From the NCBI RefSeq assembly GCF_900109615.1, contig NZ_FOIX01000001.1, positions 868,001-932,000 on the forward strand: 64,000 nt of DNA, in the 5' to 3' direction. This stretch comes from Kaistella antarctica. Its GTDB lineage: Bacteria > Bacteroidota > Bacteroidia > Flavobacteriales > Weeksellaceae. The notes beneath the pieces are model-generated. The model was not told the DNA's origin, did not search any database, and worked only from the letters and a program-made list of their open reading frames with translations. Made by a program: the position numbers and the translations under genes. Of this stretch, positions 44,822-52,785 are shown piece after piece; position 1 is the first letter of the stretch, and each line of letters opens with the position of its first letter.

Positions 44822-45871
44822 TTAGTTTTTGTAAAAACCATTGGTTCCGATTCCTGTAGTTAGTGTCTTTAGCAAAGTTCCGGTCAGACTGTAAATTCTG
44901 GTTTTACTGTCTGAAGAGAAAGTTGGATCTGCCACGAACACATTTCCATTAATGACATTGAAGCCATAAATATTGTTCGCAGTTACCGAAAATAATTCAT
45001 TGGCTGTATTTCCAGTAATGTTAAATACTTTTTTTGCTGACGAAATCATATAGATTTTGTTTTGATCAATTGCTAATTTTAAACCTCCAGCAACATTCTC
45101 GAAAGATATCTTTTCCGCAATTCCAGTTGAAGCAGCGATTTTGTAAAAGTTAGAAGTGCTGTCGTTTGAAGTAAGAACATACACGAAATTAGCATCAGAA
45201 GTCATGTCTTTAATTATGAATTCATCGTTCAAAGTAATCACTTTATCAACTTCATTAGTCAGCGGATTAATCCTTGTAATGGTATGTCCAGTCGGCAATT
45301 CATTGTAGCTTGCATCGTACGTTGACCCATCAGTTTGAATGTAAATGTAATTGCTTGAGCTCGTAATTCTTTCGGCATAACGATCGAAATTAATGCTTTT
45401 TACAAAATTGTCGGCGTTATCGTAAATGTTCACTTTTCTTACACTGAAAAAATCATTGTTGGTGATATAAGTGTGATTATTGGCAAAAGCAATATAGCGA
45501 GGCGTGCTCAAATTAGCGGTAATAGAATTGGTCTTTTTAAAAGTATAGCGGTTGACGATTTCTACTTTGTTCGGAACGTTTAAAACCAAATACGCTAAAT
45601 CTCCCTTGAATCCGACACTTTGAAATACATTTCCTAAAACTGCATTTCCATTATTGGTTTTGAAAATGTTGTCTTCTTGTTTGGCAAAATCATTTGAAAA
45701 ATAGGAAACACTGGCAGTTGGCGTAGAAAATCCACCTTCATTGGTAATTAAAATTCCATTTTCATAAGCTCCTTTTGGAATTGCTTCTTCATAGTTGTCT
45801 TCATTTCTACAAGAAATGTTGAATAGTAGAGTTAAGGCGAAAGCGGATGCAATCAGTTTCGAAATTTTCAT
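44822..45871 (-). CDS. btuG: BtuG-like cobalamin-binding beta-propeller lipoprotein
   Basis: A 349-residue lipoprotein (signal MKISKLIASAFALTLLFNISC, lipid Cys21). The mature part shows repeating about 45-residue beta units with YIAFANNHTYITNN, SNYIYIQTDGSTY, ANFVYVLTSNDS and similar, typical of a YncE/DUF5074-type beta-propeller. In Bacteroides, BtuG is such a propeller that captures B12 on the surface and passes it to BtuB. Here it lies 10 bases after the BtuB-like receptor, under a cobalamin riboswitch, which supports that role. Direct binding is inferred. Confidence 0.8.
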   Translation of the reverse strand: MKISKLIASAFALTLLFNISCRNEDNYEEAIPKGAYENGILITNEGGFSTPTASVSYFSNDFAKQEDNIFKTNNGNAVLGNVFQSVGFKGDLAYLVLNVPNKVEIVNRYTFKKTNSITANLSTPRYIAFANNHTYITNNDFFSVRKVNIYDNADNFVKSINFDRYAERITSSSNYIYIQTDGSTYDASYNELPTGHTITRINPLTNEVDKVITLNDEFIIKDMTSDANFVYVLTSNDSTSNFYKIAASTGIAEKISFENVAGGLKLAIDQNKIYMISSAKKVFNITGNTANELFSVTANNIYGFNVINGNVFVADPTFSSDSKTRIYSLTGTLLKTLTTGIGTNGFYKN

Positions 45872-45881
45872 TTTTATAAAT

Positions 45882-47708
45882 TTAAAAGTTAATTAATAGG
45901 TTAGCGCTGTAATTCCTCTTTGGTAGAGGAAAGTAGGCGGTGGTTTCATAGATCTCATTGAAGATATTGTGCACTTTAAAACCGATTTTATAATGTTTTA
46001 AAACCGAGAAGTTGAGTCCAGAATTCATAACAAAATAAGATTGAATGGCATCACTCAGTTTTTCGTTATCGCTCGTATAAGTCAAGCCATTAAACATTCC
46101 CTGAAGAAATAATTCTACAAAATGATAGGAATAGGTTGCATTCCCAAAGATTTTATGTGGAGGAACGTAAGCTAGAAGTTGATCGGTTTCCAAGTTTTTA
46201 GAATGCGTGAATAGGTAGCCAACTGAAAATTTAGTTTGGCTTTTTCCGAAGTCTTTGGCAAAATCTAACTGTGATTCTAGGCCGTACGATTCGACATTGT
46301 TGGTGTTGATTGGCGCCCAAATTCCTTTTGAATTAGGCAGCCACCGAATCATATCATTAATCTTGATATAATAAGGAGTAAGATTCAATTTGAAATTACC
46401 GTATTTAAAATTGTTTCCAAGATCCGCTTGGTGTGAAATTTCAGATTTTAAATCTAAGTTTCCGCCTGGTTGCCAATACAAATCGTTGAATGACGGATTT
46501 CTAAAATTTTTGGAAATATTTAAAACAATAGAATACCAATTATTAACAGCCATTTTTCCTGAGAAAGAAAATAAAATTGGAGTTTCTATCAGCTCGATGA
46601 AATCTTTTTTGATACCCGCTTCAAAATTAAATTTACGAGCGGGATTCCATCTTAATAAGCCAGCGATAGATCCAGCATTTCTTTCCACATTTTTGATTCC
46701 TGATTGGTAACCTTCCGCTTGATCTAATTTGTATTCACCAATAAAATTGAAAGCCAATTGATCATTGAGAAAATAATTAAAATCATTTTTAGTTAAATAG
46801 GTTTGCGAAGTTCCACCACTGCTTTTTGGTCGATCAATATGGTCAAAATATTGAAATTCATCTTCGAGATACGCGACTTTAAAGCTGTTCTGTATTTTTG
46901 TCGAATTGTAATTCCAACTAACCAAACTTCGGAAACTGTCAGTAAAATATTTTGTCTTCGAATAATCTTCCGACCGAACAGGATAGTGCTGAACGCCATC
47001 GTATATTTGAGTCTGCCAAAAAATAGTGTTCTGAGAATTTATTTTATAAGCCGCCCCAAGATTAAAAGTTCGGTTATCATATTGACCATTCAAGTTGATA
47101 TAATCTTCTTCTGGAATTTCATAATTATTATCGCTGCTAACCAAATTTCCAGACACTTTTATCGATAGTCGATCATCGCTATAAGAAGCTTTCAGTAAAG
47201 AATTAAAAGTATTGAAGGATCCGTATTCCGCAAACATAGTCGTTCTAAATCCTTTATTAAAGGCGAGTACATTGTTAAGATGAATAGAACCACCGATGGC
47301 ACCGCTTCCATAAATCACACTGCCACCGCCTGATTTTACTTCGAGTTGATCATAACCCAGAAGACTCAGATTATTCATATCACCCTGACCCAGAAAAGTT
47401 GAATTGATGTTGATTCCGTTCCAAACAAATGCGGTTTGCTGCGCCGTAGTTCCGCGGAAGGAAGGAGATGAAACCATTCCTCGTCCGTTTTCCTTAATGT
47501 AAACCGGAGATTGAAAACGTAATACTTCCGAAAGATTCGTCGTGTTTTTCAACAAATCTTCTTGACTTAATGTTTCAATTTTTTGAAATTTTTTCGAATT
47601 CTTCAACTGATTGTCGAAGATATAAACCGTGTCGATTTCTTTCTCCTGAGCAAAACTCAAAAAAAAACAAAAAAGGAATGCTACGGAAAATTGGTATTTT
47701 ATCGTCAT
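45882..47708 (-). CDS. btuB: BtuB-like TonB-dependent cobalamin receptor
   Basis: A 608-residue outer-membrane receptor. Signal peptide about 1-20 (FFLSFAQ). The plug domain about 25-150 includes a TonB-box-like stretch near the start and VKSGGGSVIYGSGAIGGSIHLNN. The 22-stranded barrel ends in FPLPKRNYSANLLINF with C-terminal Phe for BAM recognition. Vitamin B12 is inferred from the cobalamin riboswitch in its leader and the BtuG-like partner behind it. No SusD is present. ATG 47708 follows a GGAGG sequence, unusual for this phylum. Confidence 0.88.
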   Translation of the reverse strand: MTIKYQFSVAFLFCFFLSFAQEKEIDTVYIFDNQLKNSKKFQKIETLSQEDLLKNTTNLSEVLRFQSPVYIKENGRGMVSSPSFRGTTAQQTAFVWNGININSTFLGQGDMNNLSLLGYDQLEVKSGGGSVIYGSGAIGGSIHLNNVLAFNKGFRTTMFAEYGSFNTFNSLLKASYSDDRLSIKVSGNLVSSDNNYEIPEEDYINLNGQYDNRTFNLGAAYKINSQNTIFWQTQIYDGVQHYPVRSEDYSKTKYFTDSFRSLVSWNYNSTKIQNSFKVAYLEDEFQYFDHIDRPKSSGGTSQTYLTKNDFNYFLNDQLAFNFIGEYKLDQAEGYQSGIKNVERNAGSIAGLLRWNPARKFNFEAGIKKDFIELIETPILFSFSGKMAVNNWYSIVLNISKNFRNPSFNDLYWQPGGNLDLKSEISHQADLGNNFKYGNFKLNLTPYYIKINDMIRWLPNSKGIWAPINTNNVESYGLESQLDFAKDFGKSQTKFSVGYLFTHSKNLETDQLLAYVPPHKIFGNATYSYHFVELFLQGMFNGLTYTSDNEKLSDAIQSYFVMNSGLNFSVLKHYKIGFKVHNIFNEIYETTAYFPLPKRNYSANLLINF

Positions 47709-47717
47709 TATTCAGGC

Positions 47718-47731
47718 CTTTCCTCCGAAAG
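47718..47731 (-). promoter_or_regulatory. Shine-Dalgarno hairpin before btuB
   Basis: On the minus strand CTTTC-GGAG-GAAAG forms a short hairpin with the ribosome-binding GGAG(G) in and next to its loop, 13 bases before the btuB ATG. In cobalamin riboswitches the expression platform often hides the SD in this way. Confidence 0.6.
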
Positions 47732-47748
47732 CATTTTTTAAGTTAAAA

Positions 47749-47882
47749 CTTTCAGCAAGGTCTCCTGACTTTCACAAAACTGCACCTTCCCGATTGCTCA
47801 GTGGTTGTGTCGCAGTTTCCTAATGGTGATTTACAGTTGCGGGGACAGTTTGTGATTTGCACACAATTCCCTTCTCTAAAAG
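47749..47882 (-). promoter_or_regulatory. Cobalamin riboswitch
   Basis: On the minus strand: P1 strand CTTTTAG pairs with CTGAAAG at the far end. Inside are the conserved TGTCCCCGCAACTGTAAATC, AACCACTG, GGGAAGGTGC, and the B12 box AGTCAGGAGACCTTGC (47755-47770). The order and spacing match the AdoCbl/cobalamin aptamer. It sits between a TATCTTTG promoter and btuB; vitamin B12 would repress the receptor operon. Confidence 0.93.
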
Positions 47883-47887
47883 CACTG

Positions 47888-47895
47888 CAAAGATA
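47888..47895 (-). promoter_or_regulatory. -7 element for the btuB operon
   Basis: TATCTTTG on the minus strand, placed so that the transcript would begin at or just before the riboswitch P1 stem. It lies within 20 bases of the ppk1 stop codon. Confidence 0.65.
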
Positions 47896-47905
47896 GTAAT
47901 TTCCT

Positions 47906-49975
47906 TTAATCTAAAGGCGATTTGTTTTTTAGATAATGGTAAGTTTCGATCTGCGATCGAATCGGAATCTTACCACCTTGTACATATGCATTCCGCAATT
48001 TTTTATCTAAAATTCGTGCTTTCACGTTATCGCTCAATTGAATTTCAAGTTGGTCTTTGATCTCTTTTTTTAGATTTTTCTGCGTGATTTTTGCGGCCGC
48101 TTCAATTCGATAATCCAGATTTCTAGTCATCCAATCGGCGGAGGAAATATAAATATCTTCATGACCTTTATTATAAAAATACAGGACTCTCGAATGTTCT
48201 AAATATTCATCAACAATACTGATGGCCGTTATTTTCTGTTTAAAATCTTTTTGATTAATGGGACAGTAGATTCCACGGACAATCAATTTGATGATGACGC
48301 CACGATCGGCTGCCTCATAAAGTTTTAAAATTAAATCTCTGTCGCTTAGTGAATTTACTTTAACGATGATTAATGATTTTCTGCCAGATTTTGCCTCTTC
48401 AATCTCTTTATCAATATGAGCAATAATCTTTTCGCGCATAAATTCTGGGCAAACCACTAAACTGTTGCACGATTTCAAAGTGGAAATAATATCATCTTTT
48501 GGTTTCTGTAAAACTTTAAATATCTTATTGATGTCGGCCATAATTCCACGGTCAGAAGTCATTAACAAATGATCGCCATATATTTTTGCCGTTTTTTCAT
48601 TAAAATTTCCGGTGCTCACAAAACCGTATTGCAGCGTTTTATTGTGAACTCTCTTTTTAATGACACACAGTTTCGCATGAACTTTCTTATTTGGAATTCC
48701 TGTTAAAACCTTGACGCCTTCTTCCTCCAAAATTTCTTTCCAATTTAGATTGTTTTCTTCATCAAATCTTGCCCGAAGCTCCAGCATGATAGTCACTTCT
48801 TTACCATTTCTTACCGCATTGATTAGGGCGTTGACAATTTTCGAATTACTCGCCAATCGGTAACCCGTAATTTGAATTGATTTCACATCAGGATCCATGG
48901 CGGATTCCCTCAATAGATCAATAACTGGCGTATAATTATGGTAAGGGAATGTCAACAGAACGTCGGTTTTTTGAATTACATCGGTCACTCTTTTGCCAAC
49001 AAATTTTGCGTGGTCAAAGGAGGTTCTTTCTACTGGTTTTTTATAACCTTCGAACACGTCGGGGAATTCCATAAAATGCCGGAAATTATGAATTTTTCCA
49101 CCCGGAATAATGCTGTCCTTTTTTGTTAAATGAAGTTTTTTAATTAGAAATTCTAAGAGCGCTTTGTCCATCACTTTATCAAAAACAAATCGCGTAGGCT
49201 TTCCTTTTCGTCGGGATTTAATTCCCTTCTCAATCTTTTCTGCCAGGGTAGTTTTGATGTCGTTATCCAAATCAAATTCGGCATCTTTGGTTACTTTAAA
49301 ACAATGAGCTTCGTAATCCTCATAGCCAAAGTACGAGAAAATATGAGGTAAATTATAAGTGATCACATCTTCTAACAGCATTACATTTTTCTCGTTTTTT
49401 TCATCGGACGGAAGTAAGACAAACCTTCCCAAAGTTCGAGACGGAATTTCAATAATCGCAAATTTACTTTCATATTGAAATTGTTTTTTGCGCATCGCCA
49501 CGCCTAAATAAAGTGATTTGTCCCGCAGATAAGGCATCGGTGAATTGTCATGGAGCAAAATTGGGATCACATTGCTTTCGACGACTTCATCGAAATATGC
49601 CGTTACGAATTTCTTTTGGGCGGCAGTTAAGTTTTTTGCTGTTTTAATAAAAACATTTTGGTCGGCCATTTCCAATTGTATTTTCTTCCAAGTTTTGGCG
49701 AAATCAAGTTGCTGCTTAATGACCACTTCATTAATTCTTTGTAAAATTTTAGTCGGTGGCTGGTAAAAAGATTCGGTGATGAATTTGTCTTTAAAATCCA
49801 TCGCACGTTTTAAACCCGCCACACGGACTCTGAAAAATTCATCGAGATTATTAGAAAAAATTCCCATAAAGCGAATGCGCAAATGTAGGGGAACATTTTG
49901 ATCCATGGCTTCTTGTAAGACGCGCTCATTAAAAGAAAGCCACGTAATATCTCTGGGATTAAATTGATTTGACAT
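47906..49975 (-). CDS. ppk1: Polyphosphate kinase 1
   Basis: Reversibly polymerises ATP gamma-phosphate into inorganic polyphosphate. The 689 residues start at ATG 49975 (MSNQFNPRDITWLSFNERVL); the longer frame begins at 49996 without a better context. The N domain, RVRVAGLKR helical part, and the two PLD-like catalytic domains follow. The HAKLCVIKK histidine (auto-phosphorylated in PPK1) and the second catalytic segment YISSADWMTRNLDYRIEA are present. Upstream of the btuB unit but without a visible terminator between them. Confidence 0.95.
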   Translation of the reverse strand: MSNQFNPRDITWLSFNERVLQEAMDQNVPLHLRIRFMGIFSNNLDEFFRVRVAGLKRAMDFKDKFITESFYQPPTKILQRINEVVIKQQLDFAKTWKKIQLEMADQNVFIKTAKNLTAAQKKFVTAYFDEVVESNVIPILLHDNSPMPYLRDKSLYLGVAMRKKQFQYESKFAIIEIPSRTLGRFVLLPSDEKNEKNVMLLEDVITYNLPHIFSYFGYEDYEAHCFKVTKDAEFDLDNDIKTTLAEKIEKGIKSRRKGKPTRFVFDKVMDKALLEFLIKKLHLTKKDSIIPGGKIHNFRHFMEFPDVFEGYKKPVERTSFDHAKFVGKRVTDVIQKTDVLLTFPYHNYTPVIDLLRESAMDPDVKSIQITGYRLASNSKIVNALINAVRNGKEVTIMLELRARFDEENNLNWKEILEEEGVKVLTGIPNKKVHAKLCVIKKRVHNKTLQYGFVSTGNFNEKTAKIYGDHLLMTSDRGIMADINKIFKVLQKPKDDIISTLKSCNSLVVCPEFMREKIIAHIDKEIEEAKSGRKSLIIVKVNSLSDRDLILKLYEAADRGVIIKLIVRGIYCPINQKDFKQKITAISIVDEYLEHSRVLYFYNKGHEDIYISSADWMTRNLDYRIEAAAKITQKNLKKEIKDQLEIQLSDNVKARILDKKLRNAYVQGGKIPIRSQIETYHYLKNKSPLD

Positions 49976-50090
49976 AATTGATGATTGTAGCTTCAAAATT
50001 AACCATTTTAAAAGTTCTATTCTAACTATTTTGCTCCTGTGGCAGTTAATTTATAACTACCATTTTAAAATTATTAATTAAAAAAATTGT

Positions 50091-50098
50091 TATATTTG
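50091..50098 (+). promoter_or_regulatory. -7 element for the Crp/Fnr regulator gene
   Basis: TATATTTG lies 19 bases before the ATG at 50118. There is no TGA-N6-TCA palindrome upstream, so no sign of autoregulation. Confidence 0.55.
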
Positions 50099-50117
50099 AT
50101 AAATTACAATAAATAAG

Positions 50118-50720
50118 ATGGAATTTCAACTCGATGATGATTTGTTGAAGACGACTAAAGCTGAAAAAAAGATCTATTACAAAGGCGATGTGGTTTTAAA
50201 TGAGGGCGATATATGTCAGTATTTTTATTTCTTACATGACGGCGAGCTTTCTGTTTTTAATTTTACTGAAAAAGGAAAAGAACTTCTTCAGCATAAAGTA
50301 AAGGGCGCTCATTTTTTTGCTGAGCCTGCGATTCTTTTAGGTAAACCTATTCCGGGAAATGTAGAAGTGTATTCTGATAAAGCTCATGTCATCAAGATGA
50401 ATAGAGACCTTTTTGTGGATTACTTAAAAAGTCACCCAGAATTCTTATATAATTTTACAATATCTGTTGCTCAAAAATCGCTTAAAAAGAGTCTACTGCT
50501 CAAACAGATTGTGTTGCTGAATCCAGAAGAACGAATTATGCACCAGTTGAGAGATTATAAAAGAGAAAGTGGTTTACAGCATGAAAAACTGATGATCAAA
50601 CTGACCAGAAAAGAACTTTCTCACATGACCGGACTTCGAATTGAAACGGTCATCCGAACGATTAAGAAAATGGAGAAAGAAGAAAAATTAGAAATTGTAA
50701 ATGGAAAAATTTTCCTTTAA
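50118..50720 (+). CDS. Crp/Fnr family transcription regulator of the nos neighbourhood
   Basis: A 200-residue regulator: a cyclic-nucleotide-binding-like beta-roll about 15-115, long dimerisation helix to about 140, then a winged HTH. The recognition helix TGLRIETVIRTIKK keeps the Glu176 and Arg180 that read TGA half-sites in CRP and FNR, while the neighbouring specificity residues differ. Only one cysteine (Cys33) is present, so no 4Fe-4S cluster of the FNR type. It lies 51 bases before a membrane protein gene whose promoter carries the candidate operator. Likely senses oxygen, NO or N2O status by some other cofactor. Confidence 0.88.
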   Translation: MEFQLDDDLLKTTKAEKKIYYKGDVVLNEGDICQYFYFLHDGELSVFNFTEKGKELLQHKVKGAHFFAEPAILLGKPIPGNVEVYSDKAHVIKMNRDLFVDYLKSHPEFLYNFTISVAQKSLKKSLLLKQIVLLNPEERIMHQLRDYKRESGLQHEKLMIKLTRKELSHMTGLRIETVIRTIKKMEKEEKLEIVNGKIFL

Positions 50721-50722
50721 AG

Positions 50723-50736
50723 ATGATTCAACTCAT
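50723..50736 (+). promoter_or_regulatory. Crp/Fnr-type operator before the 12-TM gene
   Basis: ATGA-TTCAAC-TCAT, centred 30.5 bases before the first base of the -7 box at 50760. This puts it at about -41.5, the class II activator position. See the shared-motif finding. Confidence 0.7.
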
Positions 50737-50759
50737 ACCGATAAACCTATTATAGACCT

Positions 50760-50767
50760 TAATTTTG
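50760..50767 (+). promoter_or_regulatory. -7 element of the 12-TM gene (nearly leaderless)
   Basis: TAATTTTG ends five bases before the ATG at 50772, so transcription should begin at or next to the start codon. Confidence 0.65.
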
Positions 50768-50771
50768 TCCC

Positions 50772-51986
50772 ATGAAGAATATTGCATTTTGGTTAAAGTT
50801 TTCAGTCTTTAATTTTTTCCTTGTTGCCGTTTTAGGCGTTTTGATGCGTTATAAAATTGCCTACTCGCTGCCAATTGTCGATCAAAAGCATGTGCAAGAA
50901 GCACATTCTCATTTTGCATTTTATGGTTGGATTACGTTAATTATCTACGTTTTAATCATTCGGTATTTGCACGGTATCATTTCGGAACAGCAATTAAAAA
51001 AATATCACACTTTGTTGATTGTCAATGCGGTTTCAGCGTACGCCATGATTCCCAGTTTTATTTATAACGGGTATTACTGGCTGTCCATTGCCGCCTCAAC
51101 AGCTGCGTTATTGACGAGTTTTGTCTTCTTCTTTTTCTTAATTCGTGATTTAAAAGGAAAGCAAAACATCTCAAAGCCCTGGTTTTTGGGAGGTTTATTT
51201 TTTGCCGTCATTTCCTCAGTTGGTGTTTTCGGACTGAGTTACATGATGTCTACTGGCAACATGACTCAAAATCTTTATCTGAGCTCAACCTATTACTATC
51301 TGCATTTTCAGTATAACGGTTTCTTCATTTTCAGTTGTATTGGCTTACTGTTGCATTCTCTAAAAGAAATTGGAGCAGAAGTAACTGAAAAAGAGAATAA
51401 GATGATTTTCTGGCTAATGTTTGTTGGTTGTCTGATTGGCTTCGGACTATCGGTTCTTTGGATGAAAATGCCACTTTGGATATTCATTGCAATTATATTA
51501 GCAACCATTGCGCAGACATTAGGAGCGGCAAAACTTTACTTAGTTCTGAAGAGAAACTGGGCCAAATTGGTGCTTAATTTTTCAGCGTTACAACGATTTG
51601 TTTTGATGTATGTCGGCTTTGCATTCTTTGCGAAAATCATGTTGCAACTCGGTTCTACGATTCCGGCATTGAGTCAGTTTGCCTTTGGATTTAGAAATGT
51701 GGTGATTGCATATCTGCATTTAATTCTGTTGATGTGCGTGTCGGTTTTCTTGATCAATCAGATTTTAGCAACTAATGTTTTCAAAATGACGAAGCCAGTA
51801 ATTCTTGGTCTTAAATTATTGCTTTTAGGAATATTTTTAAATGAAGCGTTTCTAGGGTTAATGGGTGTTTTCTCGATCACCTATGTAGCGATTCCTTTTG
51901 CGGCGCAGATTCTATTGGTAGTCTCTTTATTAATGATGTTTGCTTTGCTGTTAATCTTCTTTAATTTAAAAAAGAAGACGCTATAA
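50772..51986 (+). CDS. 12-TM membrane protein, heme-copper oxidase-like, unknown function
   Basis: A 404-residue integral membrane protein with about 12 TM helices. Histidines sit in or near helices: H40 and EAHSHFAFYGW (H45, H47), YYYLHFQYNGFF near 180, and AYLHLILLMC near 315. This pattern recalls subunit I of heme-copper oxidases and NO reductases, but the CuB/active-site motif HPEVY is missing, so it is unlikely to reduce oxygen or NO on its own. It may carry heme b or pass electrons or copper to the N2O system; that is inference from its operator and place beside nos. Confidence 0.65.
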   Translation: MKNIAFWLKFSVFNFFLVAVLGVLMRYKIAYSLPIVDQKHVQEAHSHFAFYGWITLIIYVLIIRYLHGIISEQQLKKYHTLLIVNAVSAYAMIPSFIYNGYYWLSIAASTAALLTSFVFFFFLIRDLKGKQNISKPWFLGGLFFAVISSVGVFGLSYMMSTGNMTQNLYLSSTYYYLHFQYNGFFIFSCIGLLLHSLKEIGAEVTEKENKMIFWLMFVGCLIGFGLSVLWMKMPLWIFIAIILATIAQTLGAAKLYLVLKRNWAKLVLNFSALQRFVLMYVGFAFFAKIMLQLGSTIPALSQFAFGFRNVVIAYLHLILLMCVSVFLINQILATNVFKMTKPVILGLKLLLLGIFLNEAFLGLMGVFSITYVAIPFAAQILLVVSLLMMFALLLIFFNLKKKTL

Positions 51987-52017
51987 AAAAACCCTTCCGA
52001 AATAAATTCAGAAGGGT
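51983..52017 (-). terminator. Terminator of the fasciclin gene
   Basis: On the minus strand ACCCTTC/GAAGGGT with an inner TTC/GAA extension (one mismatch) is followed by a run of seven T. It lies in the gap after the convergent 12-TM gene. Confidence 0.8.
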
Positions 52018-52047
52018 ACAAAACATTAAATTTAAAAGATTCTTTTC

Positions 52048-52614
52048 TTAGTTTGGCAGGATCACACTATCAACAACGTGAACGATTCCGTTTGCCGCAG
52101 GAACTGAAGCGATAATATTAATGGTTCCATTAATAACAGGTTTTCCATCAACCATTTTAATGCTGATTGGCGTTCCATCAACCATTCCTAAACTTTGTCC
52201 GTCTGTAAGATAATCAGTTTTAATTACGCCTACATAAGTGTGATGACTTAAGATGTCATTCAACTTGTCTTTATTTTCTGGTTTTAGCAGATCATCTAAA
52301 GCGCCCGCAGGAAGTTTCGCAAAAGCTTCATTGGTTGGAGCAAATACGGTGAAAGGTCCAGCATTACTAAGAGAAGTTGCTAACCCCGCAGCTTGTACAC
52401 CTTTTACCAAAGTAGATAAATCTGGATTACTCACGGCAAGTTTCACAATGTCTGGCGCGCTGTCATTATCTACAACAGCTTCTTGACCGCCACCAGCTGC
52501 AGCAGGTTCTGTTCCTACGCTTTCCGTAGTAGCAGTTTCGGCAGTCGTTTCATTCTTTGCACATGATGAGAAAGCAAGTGCAACCACCGCAAGCATCATA
52601 ATTGATTTTTTCAT
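52048..52614 (-). CDS. Fasciclin-domain lipoprotein
   Basis: A 188-residue lipoprotein (lipid Cys18 in LAFSSC) with a short Thr/Glu/Ala-rich linker and one fasciclin (FAS1) domain about 55-188. Conserved H1 (FTVFAPTNEAFAKLP) and H2 (VHVVDSVI near the C-terminus) are present. FAS1 domains mediate adhesion or ligand binding. Its promoter carries the same operator and spacing as the cytochrome genes, so it belongs to the nos regulon despite having no known role in N2O reduction. Confidence 0.85.
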   Translation of the reverse strand: MKKSIMMLAVVALAFSSCAKNETTAETATTESVGTEPAAAGGGQEAVVDNDSAPDIVKLAVSNPDLSTLVKGVQAAGLATSLSNAGPFTVFAPTNEAFAKLPAGALDDLLKPENKDKLNDILSHHTYVGVIKTDYLTDGQSLGMVDGTPISIKMVDGKPVINGTINIIASVPAANGIVHVVDSVILPN

Positions 52615-52678
52615 AGCTTTTATTTTATTTGTTAAATTTTAATATTGAAAGTCCGAAGTTTTTCTATTTATTCTGATA

Positions 52679-52686
52679 TAAAATTA
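52679..52686 (-). promoter_or_regulatory. -7 element of the fasciclin gene
   Basis: On the minus strand TAATTTTA, a TAnnTTTA variant, placed 30.5 bases from the operator centre and about 65 bases before the ATG. Confidence 0.55.
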
Positions 52687-52709
52687 GGCGGAAAATTCGA
52701 CAGTTCGTT

Positions 52710-52723
52710 ATGACTGTAATCAC
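52710..52723 (-). promoter_or_regulatory. Crp/Fnr-type operator before the fasciclin gene
   Basis: ATGA-CTGTAA-TCAC, flanked by CGTT and AT. It matches the cytochrome operator at 59430 in 18 of 20 positions including flanks. Confidence 0.75.
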
Positions 52724-52785
52724 ATAAATTACAATTAATTAAGTGAGTTTTATCACCTTGTTTTAATGTGATTTTCTGAGGAGAA

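Noticed and set aside
46803..47168. 121-codon plus-strand frame inside btuB
   Set aside because: Antisense shadow of the receptor gene; Ile/Phe-rich noise.
50772..51986. Cytochrome oxidase or NO reductase catalytic subunit
   Set aside because: Histidine pattern is suggestive, but the CuB motif and other active-site residues are absent.
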